Notes: generated from the sequence alone by a model not told the origin. Shown: positions 13,705 through 20,053, counted from the first letter of the stretch. The stretch is DNA of 20,053 nucleotides from an uncultured Campylobacter sp. (GCF_937973075.1 NZ_CALBWL010000079.1:1-20053); one strand, 5' to 3'. Made by a program: numbers and translations.

Positions 13705-14703
13705 CTACTCTGCGCTTTTATCTGTTTTATTTGCGGAATTTTGCTTGCCGTGGGCGTTTTTTAAATTTGCGCTCGCGGAGGAAGCGGGCGCCGCGCCGCC
13801 GTCTTTACCGCTTTTTTTATCACTGCACGTTGCGGCGTCCAGCTCGGCGACATATTTTTGCGGATCTGCGTAGCAAAGCGCGCAGTTTTTGGCAAGATCG
13901 CGGATCTTTAAAATATAATCCTGTCTCTGCGTGACCGAGATCGCTCCGCGCGCATCAAGGACGTTGAACGTGTGCGCCGCGAGCATGCAGTAATCATACG
14001 CAGGAAGCGCCAGGCCGTGCTTTAGGATGCTTTTGCACTCGCCGAAGCAGTTTTCAAACTGATTAAAAAGCATCGCGGTGTCCGCAAGCTCGAAGTTGTA
14101 TTTGCTAAACTCGAACTCGCCTCTTTTATGCACGTCGCCGTAGGTTACTAGCCCCGCCTTGTCGTCCCAGACGATGTCGTAAACATCGTCTTTGTTTTGC
14201 AGATACATTGCCAAGCGCTCAAGCCCGTAGGTGATCTCGCCGCTAATTAGCTCGCACGTGATGCCGCCTACCTGCTGAAAATAAGTAAACTGCGTCACCT
14301 CCATGCCGTCTAGCCAAACCTCCCAGCCAAGCCCCCAGGCTCCTAGCGTCGGGCTCTCCCAGTTGTCTTCTACGAAGCGGATATCGTGGCTTTTAAGATC
14401 TAACCCCAGCTTCTCTAGGCTTTTTAGGTAGAGTTCTTGGATATTATCCGGGCTCGGTTTTAAGATCACCTGAAACTGATAATACGCGCCCAAGCGGTTT
14501 GGGTTTTCGCCGTAGCGCCCGTCTGTGGGGCGACGCGAGGGTGCTACGTATGCCGCGCACCAAGGTTTACTTCCAAGGCTGCGCAAAAAGGTAGCCTGAT
14601 GATAGGTGCCCGCGCCCGCGGGCATATCGTAAGGCTGAACGAGCAAGCAGCCCTGCTCGTGCCAGTAGTTTTGAAGCGTCAAAATAATCTGTGAAAACGT
14701 CAT
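13705..14703 (-). CDS. glyQ: Glycyl-tRNA synthetase alpha subunit, with a C-terminal tail
   Basis: GlyQ is the catalytic subunit of the alpha2-beta2 bacterial glycyl-tRNA synthetase; GlyS, not in this window, binds the tRNA. Residues 1-288 match the family closely, with Gln-Gly-Cys-Leu-Leu-Val-Gln-Pro-Tyr-Asp, Pro-Ser-Arg-Arg-Pro-Thr-Asp-Gly-Arg-Tyr-Gly-Glu-Asn-Pro-Asn-Arg and Phe-Val-Glu-Asp-Asn-Trp-Glu-Ser-Pro-Thr-Leu-Gly segments. The last 44 residues (289-332) are a low-complexity Lys/Ala/Ser/Asn-rich tail not expected in the family, whose members are about 290 residues. The ATG is preceded by AAGGAT and lies two bases after the end of the broken GyrI-like gene. It is essential, so it probably has enough translation of its own despite the defect upstream. 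Confidence 0.95.
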   Translation of the reverse strand: MTFSQIILTLQNYWHEQGCLLVQPYDMPAGAGTYHQATFLRSLGSKPWCAAYVAPSRRPTDGRYGENPNRLGAYYQFQVILKPSPDNIQELYLKSLEKLGLDLKSHDIRFVEDNWESPTLGAWGLGWEVWLDGMEVTQFTYFQQVGGITCELISGEITYGLERLAMYLQNKDDVYDIVWDDKAGLVTYGDVHKRGEFEFSKYNFELADTAMLFNQFENCFGECKSILKHGLALPAYDYCMLAAHTFNVLDARGAISVTQRQDYILKIRDLAKNCALCYADPQKYVAELDAATCSDKKSGKDGGAAPASSASANLKNAHGKQNSANKTDKSAE

Positions 14704-14705
14704 TT

Positions 14706-15205
14706 TTATCCTTTTATCGATATGTAAATTTCAATTTTATCTTCCGAGTGCTTTTCAAAGTCCGTTTTAAAGGCTCTTTGAAGCTTCGAGCTTTCAAAAA
14801 ATTTCCAAATTCCGGTCCAGTATTCGCCAGCTCTCGTAGGCTCGTTTGCAAAATCAAAAACCGCGTAATCGCCCGCTTCGATACGTAATTTTTCGCAGGT
14901 TTCATCGTGCTCATTTTTACAGCACTGATTTGCGGATTTGCAAGCTTCGTCGTGGCTTTCTTGATGGTGCCCTTCCTTCGAGCAAGTGCCTATTAGCACG
15001 GAGTATTCGCCCTGCGCGCCGTTTTCGTAGTCGTAATATGCGGCGTAAATTTCGTTTTCTCGGCGCTGCTTCTGCTAGCGTTAAATTTTAAAAACTCGCC
15101 CCACAAATTTGCGATCACCCCTCGCCCGCTCATCTCATTTGCGTTGTTTGTGCGAGTCTTTAGGCCGCAAATTTCAAAGCCTTCGCGCAATTTTAAAATT
15201 TTCAA
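14706..15205 (-). pseudogene. GyrI-like (AraC effector-binding) small-molecule-binding protein, frameshifted
   Basis: Two frames together make one GyrI-like domain. The first (TTG start at 15205, stop TAA at 14995-14993) codes the N-terminal part, with Phe-Glu-Ile-Cys-Gly-Leu-Lys-Thr-Arg-Thr and Ile-Ala-Asn-Leu-Trp-Gly-Glu-Phe. The second, open from 15074 to 14706, codes the rest: Ile-Tyr-Ala-Ala-Tyr-Tyr-Asp-Tyr-Glu, Gly-Glu-Tyr-Ser-Val-Leu-Ile-Gly, and a C-terminal Pro-Thr-Arg-Ala-Gly-Glu-Tyr-Trp-Thr-Gly motif. Adding one A to the AAAA tract at 15055-15058 would join them into about 166 residues. The break may be a real mutation or a sequencing error. The start lies three bases after the purE stop, with GAGG upstream. 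The family binds small ligands or toxins. A Cys/His-rich insert lies at about 14895-14984. Confidence 0.8.
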
Positions 15206-15208
15206 AGC

Positions 15209-15709
15209 CTAGCCCTCAAGCAGCACTTCGATCTGCTCGGAGTCCTTTTTCAGCGCCTCCGCTTTTGCGGCACGATCCGCCTTTAGCTTCGAGCTTAGCA
15301 CCTCGTCGCTTAGAGCTAAAATTTGCACCGCCAGATACGCCGCGTTTTTCGCTCCCGCCTTTCCGATCGCAAGCGTCGCGACGGGGATACCCGCAGGCAT
15401 CTGCACGGTCGAATACAGCGCATCTACGCCGCTAAGCGCGCTACCGCCGAGCGGGACGCCTAGCACCGGCTTGGTCGTATTCGCAGCGACCGCTCCAGCA
15501 AGATGCGCCGCCATGCCCGCCGCGCAGATGAAAACCTGCGCGCCCTTTTTCTCGGCGTCCGCGACGTATTTTGCCGTGCGGGCGGGGCTTCGGTGCGCGG
15601 AGGAGACGATCATCTCGTACGCCGCGCCGAATTCGTTTAAAATTTTAGCCGCCTCGTAAACCACCTCGTAATCGCTCTTTGAGCCCATTATTATAGAAAC
15701 AAATTTCAT
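15209..15709 (-). CDS. purE: N5-carboxyaminoimidazole ribonucleotide mutase
   Basis: PurE converts N5-CAIR to CAIR in purine synthesis; in bacteria it works after PurK. The 166-residue product has the class I signature Met-Gly-Ser-Lys-Ser-Asp near the N-terminus, Ser-Ala-His-Arg-Ser-Pro, and Ala-Ala-Gly-Met-Ala-Ala-His-Leu-Ala-Gly, with normal length. An in-frame start eight codons upstream (15733) was not chosen: the ATG at 15709 has AAGGAGAT at a good distance, overlaps the U32 stop as ATGA, and gives a normal N-terminus. The downstream GyrI-like gene begins three bases after the stop. No other purine gene is present in the window. Confidence 0.96.
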   Translation of the reverse strand: MKFVSIIMGSKSDYEVVYEAAKILNEFGAAYEMIVSSAHRSPARTAKYVADAEKKGAQVFICAAGMAAHLAGAVAANTTKPVLGVPLGGSALSGVDALYSTVQMPAGIPVATLAIGKAGAKNAAYLAVQILALSDEVLSSKLKADRAAKAEALKKDSEQIEVLLEG

Positions 15710-16968
15710 TCTATCTCCTTTCTTAAAAAGCAAAACTCTGCAAGCTTCATAGGCAGCTTAATCTCATTCAGATTGCCGCTGTGAATCTCGCTAAATTCCT
15801 TACCGCTACGACTTTGCAGCCTCTTAAATTTTAAATATGGCTTGCCGTCAAGCTCGTAAATTTCGCCGATCTCATTATCGCAAGCGCAAATTTTAAAGCC
15901 GCGCGGAGCGAAAATTTCATACGAAACGCCTGGTAAAATTTTATCTTTGACGCTTATAAACTCGCCGTCCTGCGAGATCGCGCAGACCTGATGCGTACCA
16001 AGCTCGATGCTGCGGTCTAAATTTTGCGTATCCTCTCGCTCGTACGGGCGTTTTATCAAATATCCGTCGCTAAAGCCGCGGTTTTTAAGCGTCGCAATCT
16101 CGCGCTCGTAAACGCCGGCCTCAAATTTATCGCTCGCGGCATCGTCTATCGCCGCGCGGTAGGCGTTCGTGGCGCATGCGACGTAGTATTCGCTCTTGGT
16201 ACGCCCTTCGATTTTGAAGCTGTCGATTGCGCCCGTTTGCATGATCTTTTGCACGTGCGAAATGAGGCTAAGATCCTTCGCGTTCATTACGAAAGTCCCC
16301 TCCCCTTCGCGCTCTTGCAAGCGAAAAAGCGCGCTGGTTTCGGGGTTTTTCGCGTAAAGCTCATAGTTAAATCTGCAGTCGTTCGCGCAGCTTCCGCGGT
16401 TACTGAAGCGCCCGCTTTGCACCGCGCTAACAAGACAGCGCCCGCTATATGCGAAACACATCGAGCCGTGCACGAAAATTTCGATCTCGAGGTTTGGAAG
16501 TTTTTCCTTAATCTCCACGGCGTCTTTGAGCGTCATTTCGCGCGCCGCGACGATGCGCACGGCGCCCAGCTCCGCCCAAACCTGCGCATCCAGATAATTT
16601 AGCACGTTAGCCTGAGTAGAGATGTGAATCGGAATCTCAGGCGCTACGGCTCGCGCGAGGCTCGCAACGCCCAAAGTGGCGATTAAAATTCCATCTACGC
16701 GCAGATCGCGAAGAAATTCCAGATGCCTTTTGATGTTTCCTAGCTGGCCGTTGGTCGCAAAGCCGTTTACGGTCGCATAAAGCTTCTTGCCGCGCTCGTG
16801 CGCGTACGCGACGCCCTGCGCGAAGCTTTCCTTGCTAAATTCCTTCGCGCTTCGCTGGCGCAGCGAAAATGAGCCCGTGCTTGCATACACGGCGTCCGCG
16901 CCGTAAGCTAGGGCGATTTTTAGTTTCGTTAAATTCCCAGCAGGAGCTAAGAGTTCGGGTTTTTTCAA
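15706..16968 (-). CDS. U32-family protein, probable tRNA 5-hydroxyuridine factor TrhP-like
   Basis: The protein begins Lys-Lys-Pro-Glu-Leu-Leu-Ala-Pro-Ala-Gly, the usual U32 start, and has Val-His-Gly-Ser-Met-Cys-Phe-Ala-Tyr-Ser-Gly-Arg-Cys and Gly-Ser-Cys-Ala-Asn-Asp-Cys segments. These supply four cysteines (171, 178, 194 and 198 from the TTG start) like the Fe-S ligands of TrhP and UbiU. Although named peptidase U32, close relatives (YegQ/TrhP) act in making 5-hydroxyuridine at tRNA position 34; that role is inferred here from similarity. An ATG at 16974 abuts the AGGA ribosome binding site directly, whereas TTG at 16968 lies six bases from it, so the TTG start is preferred (420 residues; 422 from ATG). 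It is first in the long minus-strand run. Confidence 0.88.
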   Translation of the reverse strand: MKKPELLAPAGNLTKLKIALAYGADAVYASTGSFSLRQRSAKEFSKESFAQGVAYAHERGKKLYATVNGFATNGQLGNIKRHLEFLRDLRVDGILIATLGVASLARAVAPEIPIHISTQANVLNYLDAQVWAELGAVRIVAAREMTLKDAVEIKEKLPNLEIEIFVHGSMCFAYSGRCLVSAVQSGRFSNRGSCANDCRFNYELYAKNPETSALFRLQEREGEGTFVMNAKDLSLISHVQKIMQTGAIDSFKIEGRTKSEYYVACATNAYRAAIDDAASDKFEAGVYEREIATLKNRGFSDGYLIKRPYEREDTQNLDRSIELGTHQVCAISQDGEFISVKDKILPGVSYEIFAPRGFKICACDNEIGEIYELDGKPYLKFKRLQSRSGKEFSEIHSGNLNEIKLPMKLAEFCFLRKEIE

Positions 16969-16974
16969 ATACAT

Positions 16975-16978
16975 TCCT
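16975..16978 (-). promoter_or_regulatory. Shine-Dalgarno AGGA that favours the TTG start of the U32 gene
   Basis: AGGA on the minus strand touches the ATG at 16974-16972 with no spacer, which would block its use with that codon. The TTG two codons later (16968-16966) is six bases away, the normal distance, and gives the usual family N-terminus. Confidence 0.55.
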
Positions 16979-16996
16979 AGTGATTTTTTAAGCGCG

Positions 16997-17002
16997 ATTT
17001 TA
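16997..17002 (-). promoter_or_regulatory. Candidate -10 box for the U32-purE-glyQ operon
   Basis: TAAAAT on the minus strand, in the 64-base gap between divergent genes, is about 29 bases before the preferred TTG start. It would give a leader of roughly 20 bases. It is one base from the opposite-facing box of the PHP gene. Confidence 0.4.
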
Positions 17003-17003
17003 C

Positions 17004-17009
17004 TACAAT
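17004..17009 (+). promoter_or_regulatory. Candidate -10 box for the PHP-family gene
   Basis: TACAAT on the plus strand lies 29 bases before the ATG at 17039, with a T-rich stretch upstream as in Campylobacter sigma-70 promoters and a strong AAGGAGG (17029-17034 core) before the start. Confidence 0.45.
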
Positions 17010-17038
17010 TTAGCCAAAATTTTATTTAAGGAGGCGCG

Positions 17039-17827
17039 ATGAGGGTCGATCTGCACAACCACACCTATCTTTGCAACCACGCTAGCGGCGAGCCGCGACA
17101 GTATTTGGAAGCGGCGATCGCACGAGGCATAGAAATTTTCGGCTTTGCGGATCACGCGCCGATGAACTTCGATCAAAAATACCGAATGAGCTTCGAGCAG
17201 ATGGAGTTTTACGAGCGGATGATTAGGGATCTGCGGGATGAGTTTAGCGGGCGGATCGACGTGCGACTGGGATACGAGATCGATTTTATGACGAAAAAAG
17301 AGCTAATGGATGAGCGTATTTTCGCGCGCGAGGTTGATTATCTCATCGGTTCGGTGCATTTTTTAAATAACTGGGGCTTTGATAACGAGGAATTTTTAGA
17401 TCAGTGGAGCGGGCGCGACATAGACGACGTTTATCGCGAATACTTTGCGCTGATCTGCGCGCTGTGCAAAAGCGGCAAATTCGACATTTTAGGGCACATG
17501 GATCTGATTAAAATTTTTAAATTTACTCCGAAAAAAGATATCAGAGTTTTGGCTGGCGGCGCGATAAATGCGATCAAAAAAAGCGGCATCGTCGTGGAGC
17601 TAAACTCCGCGGGGCTTCGCAAGCCCGCGAATGAAATTTATCCAAGCGACGCGCTTTTAGAGGTGCTTGCGGATGCGGACGTGCCGATCACGCTTAGCTC
17701 GGACGCGCACTCGGTAGCTCAAGTGGCGCTAAATTACGATAAAATTTACGCCAAAGCGCGCGAGTTCGGCTACGATAAGATCGCCGTTTTCAAAAATCGC
17801 GAGCGTGAGTTTGTAAAGCTGGCGTAA
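17039..17827 (+). CDS. PHP-domain phosphoesterase, histidinol-phosphatase (HisJ)-like
   Basis: The 262-residue protein is a complete PHP domain with the expected metal ligands: His6 and His8 in Asp-Leu-His-Asn-His-Thr, Asp38-His39 in Phe-Ala-Asp-His-Ala-Pro, Glu80 in Gly-Tyr-Glu-Ile-Asp, His107 in Gly-Ser-Val-His-Phe, His153 in Leu-Gly-His-Met-Asp and Asp222/His224 in Ser-Ser-Asp-Ala-His-Ser. This matches HisJ-type enzymes that remove phosphate from L-histidinol phosphate in histidine synthesis. No other his gene is near, and many Campylobacter carry a HisB with its own phosphatase domain, so another phosphate ester may be the substrate. AAGGAG lies before the ATG. It diverges from the U32 gene. 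The gene appears to stand alone, 198 bases from glnA. Confidence 0.85.
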   Translation: MRVDLHNHTYLCNHASGEPRQYLEAAIARGIEIFGFADHAPMNFDQKYRMSFEQMEFYERMIRDLRDEFSGRIDVRLGYEIDFMTKKELMDERIFAREVDYLIGSVHFLNNWGFDNEEFLDQWSGRDIDDVYREYFALICALCKSGKFDILGHMDLIKIFKFTPKKDIRVLAGGAINAIKKSGIVVELNSAGLRKPANEIYPSDALLEVLADADVPITLSSDAHSVAQVALNYDKIYAKAREFGYDKIAVFKNREREFVKLA

Positions 17828-17876
17828 ATTTTAACGGCAGCCGCTCTCTGCTAAATTTAAAAGGCGCGGACGGCGC

Positions 17877-17892
17877 GAAATTTTAAAATTTC
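17877..17892. repeat. 16-bp perfect palindrome of the AAATTTTAAAATTT type
   Basis: The bases read GAAATTTTAAAATTTC, identical on both strands. The 14-base core also occurs at 222-235 and 13352-13365, with shorter forms elsewhere. It lies between the PHP gene and glnA in a spacer that otherwise shows two related GC-rich/AT-rich blocks. Confidence 0.6.
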
Positions 17893-17973
17893 AAAATCTT
17901 CGGCGGCGAGAAATTTTAAAAATCGCGGCGCGCAAAACGGCGTAGATAAAGTCGAATTTCAACTAAATAATGT

Positions 17974-17979
17974 TAAAAT
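17974..17979 (+). promoter_or_regulatory. Candidate extended -10 box for glnA
   Basis: TGTTAAAAT combines a TAAAAT hexamer with an upstream TG, about 47 bases before the ATG. A small GC stem-loop (GCCCG 17995-17999, CGGGC 18004-18008) and a purine-rich ribosome binding site AAAGGAAA follow in the leader. Confidence 0.45.
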
Positions 17980-17994
17980 CCGCCGTTAAATTTA

Positions 17995-18008
17995 GCCCGA
18001 ATACGGGC
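17995..18008 (+). promoter_or_regulatory. Small stem-loop in the glnA leader
   Basis: GCCCG and CGGGC form a five-pair stem with an AATA tetraloop that ends about six bases before the A-rich ribosome binding region of glnA. It may affect translation or mRNA stability. No known glutamine riboswitch was recognised. Confidence 0.3.
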
Positions 18009-18025
18009 GGAAAAAAGGAAAAAAT

Positions 18026-19453
18026 ATGGGAAAATTTGTTAATGACGTGAAGGAATTTTTTAAATTTTGCGATGAAAACGAGGTCGAGTTCGTAGATTTT
18101 AGATTTACCGATCTAAAAGGCACCTGGCACCACGTCGCTTACAACTACAAGCGCCTGCCGAAGGACTTCGCCGACGGAATTCCATTCGACGCAAGCTCGG
18201 TAGCGGCGTGGCAGCCGATCGATAAATCCGATATGATGCTAAAGCCCGACGTGCAAACGGCGTTTTTGGATCCGTTCACCGCGGACGTTACGATCATCGT
18301 CATCTGCGACGTTTATGATATCTATAAAAACGAGCTTTACGAAAAATGCCCGCGCTCGATCGCTAAAAAAGCCGAGCAGTTTCTGCAAACCACGGGTCTT
18401 GGAGATACCTGCTATTTCGGGCCAGAGAATGAGTTTTTCGTTTTCGACGACGTAAAGATAATCGACGATATGAACTGCGCGATGTTTAAGGTAGATACCG
18501 AGGAGGGACATTGGAACAGCGGCAAAAACTACAAAGACGGCTTTAACAGCGGTCACCGCCCGGGCGTAAAGGGCGGCTATTTCCCCGTCCAGCCGGTCGA
18601 TTCGATGGTCGATCTACGCGCCGAGATGCTAAAAGTGCTTGAGCAGATCGGGCTTGAGACCTTCATCTGTCACCACGAAGTAGCGCAAGGCCAAGGCGAG
18701 ATCGGCGTCAAATACGGCACTCTCGTCGAGGCCGCCGACAACGTGCAAAAATATAAATATGTCGTAAAAATGGTCGCGCACCTAAACGGCAAGACCGCGA
18801 CCTTTATGCCAAAGCCGCTCTACGGCGATAACGGCAGCGGAATGCACGTGCATCAATCGATCTGGAAAAAGGGCAAAAATACCTTTTACAAAAAGGGCAA
18901 CTACGCAAATTTAAGCGACGCGGCGAGATGGTATATCGGCGGCGTGCTAAAGCATGCGCGCAGCGTCGCGGCGTTTACGAACCCGAGCACCAACAGCTAC
19001 AAGCGCCTGATACCCGGCTTTGAGGCGCCGTCCATTCTAACTTATTCGAGCCAAAACCGCTCCGCTTCGATCCGCATCCCTTACGGCAGCGGCGAGCACT
19101 CGGTGCGAGCCGAGATGCGCTTCCCAGATAGCACTGCATGCCCGTATTTAGCATTTGCGGCGATGCTGATGGCGGGAATCGACGGTATTAAAAACAAAAC
19201 CGAGCCGGTGGGGCCGATGGATGAGAATTTATTCAAGCTGCACCTGGATGAGATCCGCGAACGCGGCATCGAGCAGCTTCCGCACACGCTTCGCGGCAGC
19301 CTAGAGGCGGTGATCCGCGATAATGAGTATCTGCGCCCGATAATGAGCGAGCTTTTTATCGAAACCTATCAGCATTTTAAATTTGAAACTCAGGTTTGGC
19401 CTTACGAGGCGCGCCCTACGCCGTTTGAGTTTGCGACGAATTATTCGTGCTAA
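18026..19453 (+). CDS. glnA: Glutamine synthetase type I
   Basis: GlnA joins ammonia and glutamate using ATP and forms a cytosolic dodecamer. The 475-residue protein has the N-terminal Asp-Leu-Lys-Gly-Thr-Trp-His-His segment, metal ligands Glu134 and Glu136 in Gly-Pro-Glu-Asn-Glu-Phe-Phe, Glu218 and Glu225 in His-His-Glu-Val-Ala-Gln-Gly-Gln-Gly-Glu, His274 in Gly-Met-His-Val-His-Gln-Ser, and Asn-Arg-Ser-Ala-Ser-Ile-Arg-Ile-Pro. At the place where enteric enzymes have Asn-Leu-Tyr, the adenylylation site, this one has Asn401-Leu402-Phe403. It therefore cannot be switched off by adenylylation at that residue, as described for H. pylori. The ATG follows AAAGGAAA. A stem-loop lies downstream at 19464-19503. 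Confidence 0.98.
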   Translation: MGKFVNDVKEFFKFCDENEVEFVDFRFTDLKGTWHHVAYNYKRLPKDFADGIPFDASSVAAWQPIDKSDMMLKPDVQTAFLDPFTADVTIIVICDVYDIYKNELYEKCPRSIAKKAEQFLQTTGLGDTCYFGPENEFFVFDDVKIIDDMNCAMFKVDTEEGHWNSGKNYKDGFNSGHRPGVKGGYFPVQPVDSMVDLRAEMLKVLEQIGLETFICHHEVAQGQGEIGVKYGTLVEAADNVQKYKYVVKMVAHLNGKTATFMPKPLYGDNGSGMHVHQSIWKKGKNTFYKKGNYANLSDAARWYIGGVLKHARSVAAFTNPSTNSYKRLIPGFEAPSILTYSSQNRSASIRIPYGSGEHSVRAEMRFPDSTACPYLAFAAMLMAGIDGIKNKTEPVGPMDENLFKLHLDEIRERGIEQLPHTLRGSLEAVIRDNEYLRPIMSELFIETYQHFKFETQVWPYEARPTPFEFATNYSC

Positions 19454-19463
19454 GGCTAAATTT

Positions 19464-19503
19464 TATGCCGCGCCGCCCGGTTTTTACGAGACGGTGCGGC
19501 ATA
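19464..19503 (+). terminator. Stem-loop after glnA, possible terminator
   Basis: TATGCCGCGCC (19464-19474) pairs with GGTGCGGCATA (19493-19503), 11 pairs with one G-U and an 18-base loop holding TTTTT. It begins 10 bases after the glnA stop. There is no T-run after the stem, so termination may be Rho-dependent or weak. Confidence 0.45.
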
Positions 19504-19579
19504 AGGTCTTGGAATTTTAAAATTTCGCCGCGTGCGAGCTTTTAAAATTCTACCGTATGCACGAACTTAAATACCGCCC

Positions 19580-20053
19580 GTGAAGCTTCAACTCTTTTAC
19601 CGCAAACGTGAAATTTTATACTTTCTGCTCATTTTGCTTGGAATTTTATCGCTAAATTTAGGTCTTAAATTTTATGAATTCAGAGAATTCCGCGAGAAAA
19701 ACTATGCCTTTTACGACGCGCAAATTCTAAACGCCTACGCCAAAACGAACGAGCGCGGCCACACCTACACGGTGCTAAAGCTCAAAACGGCGGATTTCGC
19801 CCTCTACACGACCGCTGGGCTAGGGCGGGAATTTCACCGCTTCGCTCGCGTAAATATCGGCATCGTAACGAAAAACGTAAAATTTTTAGATTTTTTAAAG
19901 CAGCGCTTTTACGCGCCAAATTTTAAAATCGGAGACGAGCTTGCGCCCTCCGGGGCAAAATGGCGCGCTATAGAATTCATTCGCGCCCAACACAAAGATG
20001 AGATGACGGCGGATCTTTACTCCGCGCTGGATTTTGCGACCGAAATTTCAAAA
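19580..20053 (+). CDS. comEC: ComEC/Rec2-family DNA-uptake protein, N-terminal part (cut by window end)
   Basis: The frame is open to the window end (158 codons), starting at GTG 19580; an in-frame stop lies only four codons upstream, so this is the first possible start. The product begins with a basic segment and a transmembrane helix at about 13-30, then a beta-rich OB-like region (Val-Leu-Lys-Leu-Lys-Thr, Leu-Tyr-Thr-Thr) and the segment Phe-Ile-Arg-Ala-Gln-His, ending with Leu-Tyr-Ser-Ala-Leu-Asp-Phe-Ala-Thr-Glu-Ile-Ser-Lys, which resembles the start of the competence domain of Campylobacter ComEC. ComEC forms the inner-membrane channel for single-stranded DNA in natural transformation. 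No clear ribosome binding site is seen before the GTG. The rest of the gene is outside the window. Confidence 0.7.
   Translation, partial: MKLQLFYRKREILYFLLILLGILSLNLGLKFYEFREFREKNYAFYDAQILNAYAKTNERGHTYTVLKLKTADFALYTTAGLGREFHRFARVNIGIVTKNVKFLDFLKQRFYAPNFKIGDELAPSGAKWRAIEFIRAQHKDEMTADLYSALDFATEISK

Noticed and set aside
14706..14999. The second half of the GyrI-like gene as an independent gene starting at GTG 14999
   Set aside because: Family motifs continue upstream of this GTG in the same frame (Tyr-Asp-Tyr-Glu and Gly-Glu-Tyr-Ser), so it is a fragment, although re-initiation there cannot be excluded.
15049..15066. Programmed -1 frameshift in the GyrI-like gene
   Set aside because: The site lacks a proper slippery heptamer in the right frame (slipping back would pair lysine tRNA with GAA), so an indel in the A tract is simpler.
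16024..16602. Plus-strand open frame of 192 codons
   Set aside because: Antisense to the U32 gene over its conserved cysteine region, with no recognisable domain.

Overview
The window looks like chromosomal core sequence from a Campylobacterota bacterium, most likely a Campylobacter species. Evidence: coding regions are fairly GC-rich while spacers are very AT-rich and full of AAATTT words; proteins read like Campylobacter/Helicobacter homologues; and the order glnA - U32 protein - purE - small gene - glyQ - NIF3 - zinc-ribbon/coiled-coil protein - waaA - pseudouridine synthase - ffh - rpsP - KH - rimM - trmD - rplS matches, from memory, the C. jejuni Cj0699-Cj0714 block. The base composition suggests one of the higher-GC oral species (C. 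gracilis, C. rectus, C. showae, C. curvus); species assignment is only a guess.

Layout. 1-466: AT-rich spacer with several nested inverted repeats and a -10 box, leading into tRNA-Ser(GCU) at 467-557. 610-2005 (minus): a predicted lipoprotein and an AT-rich two-helix membrane protein, both of unknown function. 2125-6296 (minus): a two-gene, translationally coupled module related to the ATP-driven activators and Fe-S electron acceptors of 2-hydroxyacyl-CoA dehydratases and benzoyl-CoA reductases. The larger protein carries two activator domains, a Cys-rich linker and one dehydratase-like domain; the smaller is a second dehydratase-like domain. No acyl-CoA pathway gene adjoins it, so the substrate is unknown. 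It is the most interesting system in the window.

6592-16974 (minus): a nearly gapless run of about 14 genes, mostly overlapping or a few bases apart. The first part covers a U32 protein (probable tRNA hydroxylation factor), purE, a broken GyrI-like ligand-binding gene, glyQ, a NIF3-like metal protein, an HP0958/FlgZ-like zinc-ribbon protein, waaA and a RluA-family synthase. After two short gaps come ffh and the ribosome-assembly cluster rpsP-khpA-rimM-trmD-rplS. Its theme is translation, RNA modification and protein targeting, with one LPS and one purine gene.

17039-19453 (plus): a PHP-family phosphoesterase diverging from the U32 gene, then glutamine synthetase glnA. 19580-20053 (plus): the start of comEC, the DNA-uptake channel, cut by the window edge.

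Points worth attention are the split dehydratase/activator module with matched cysteine sets, the GyrI-like gene broken at an A-tract and carrying a Cys/His-rich insert, an ~80-residue low-complexity insertion in WaaA, a GlnA lacking the adenylylation tyrosine, and recurring AAATTTTAAAATTT palindromes that may relate to a RAATTY-type uptake/methylation signal. No CRISPR array, insertion sequence, integrase or rRNA was seen.
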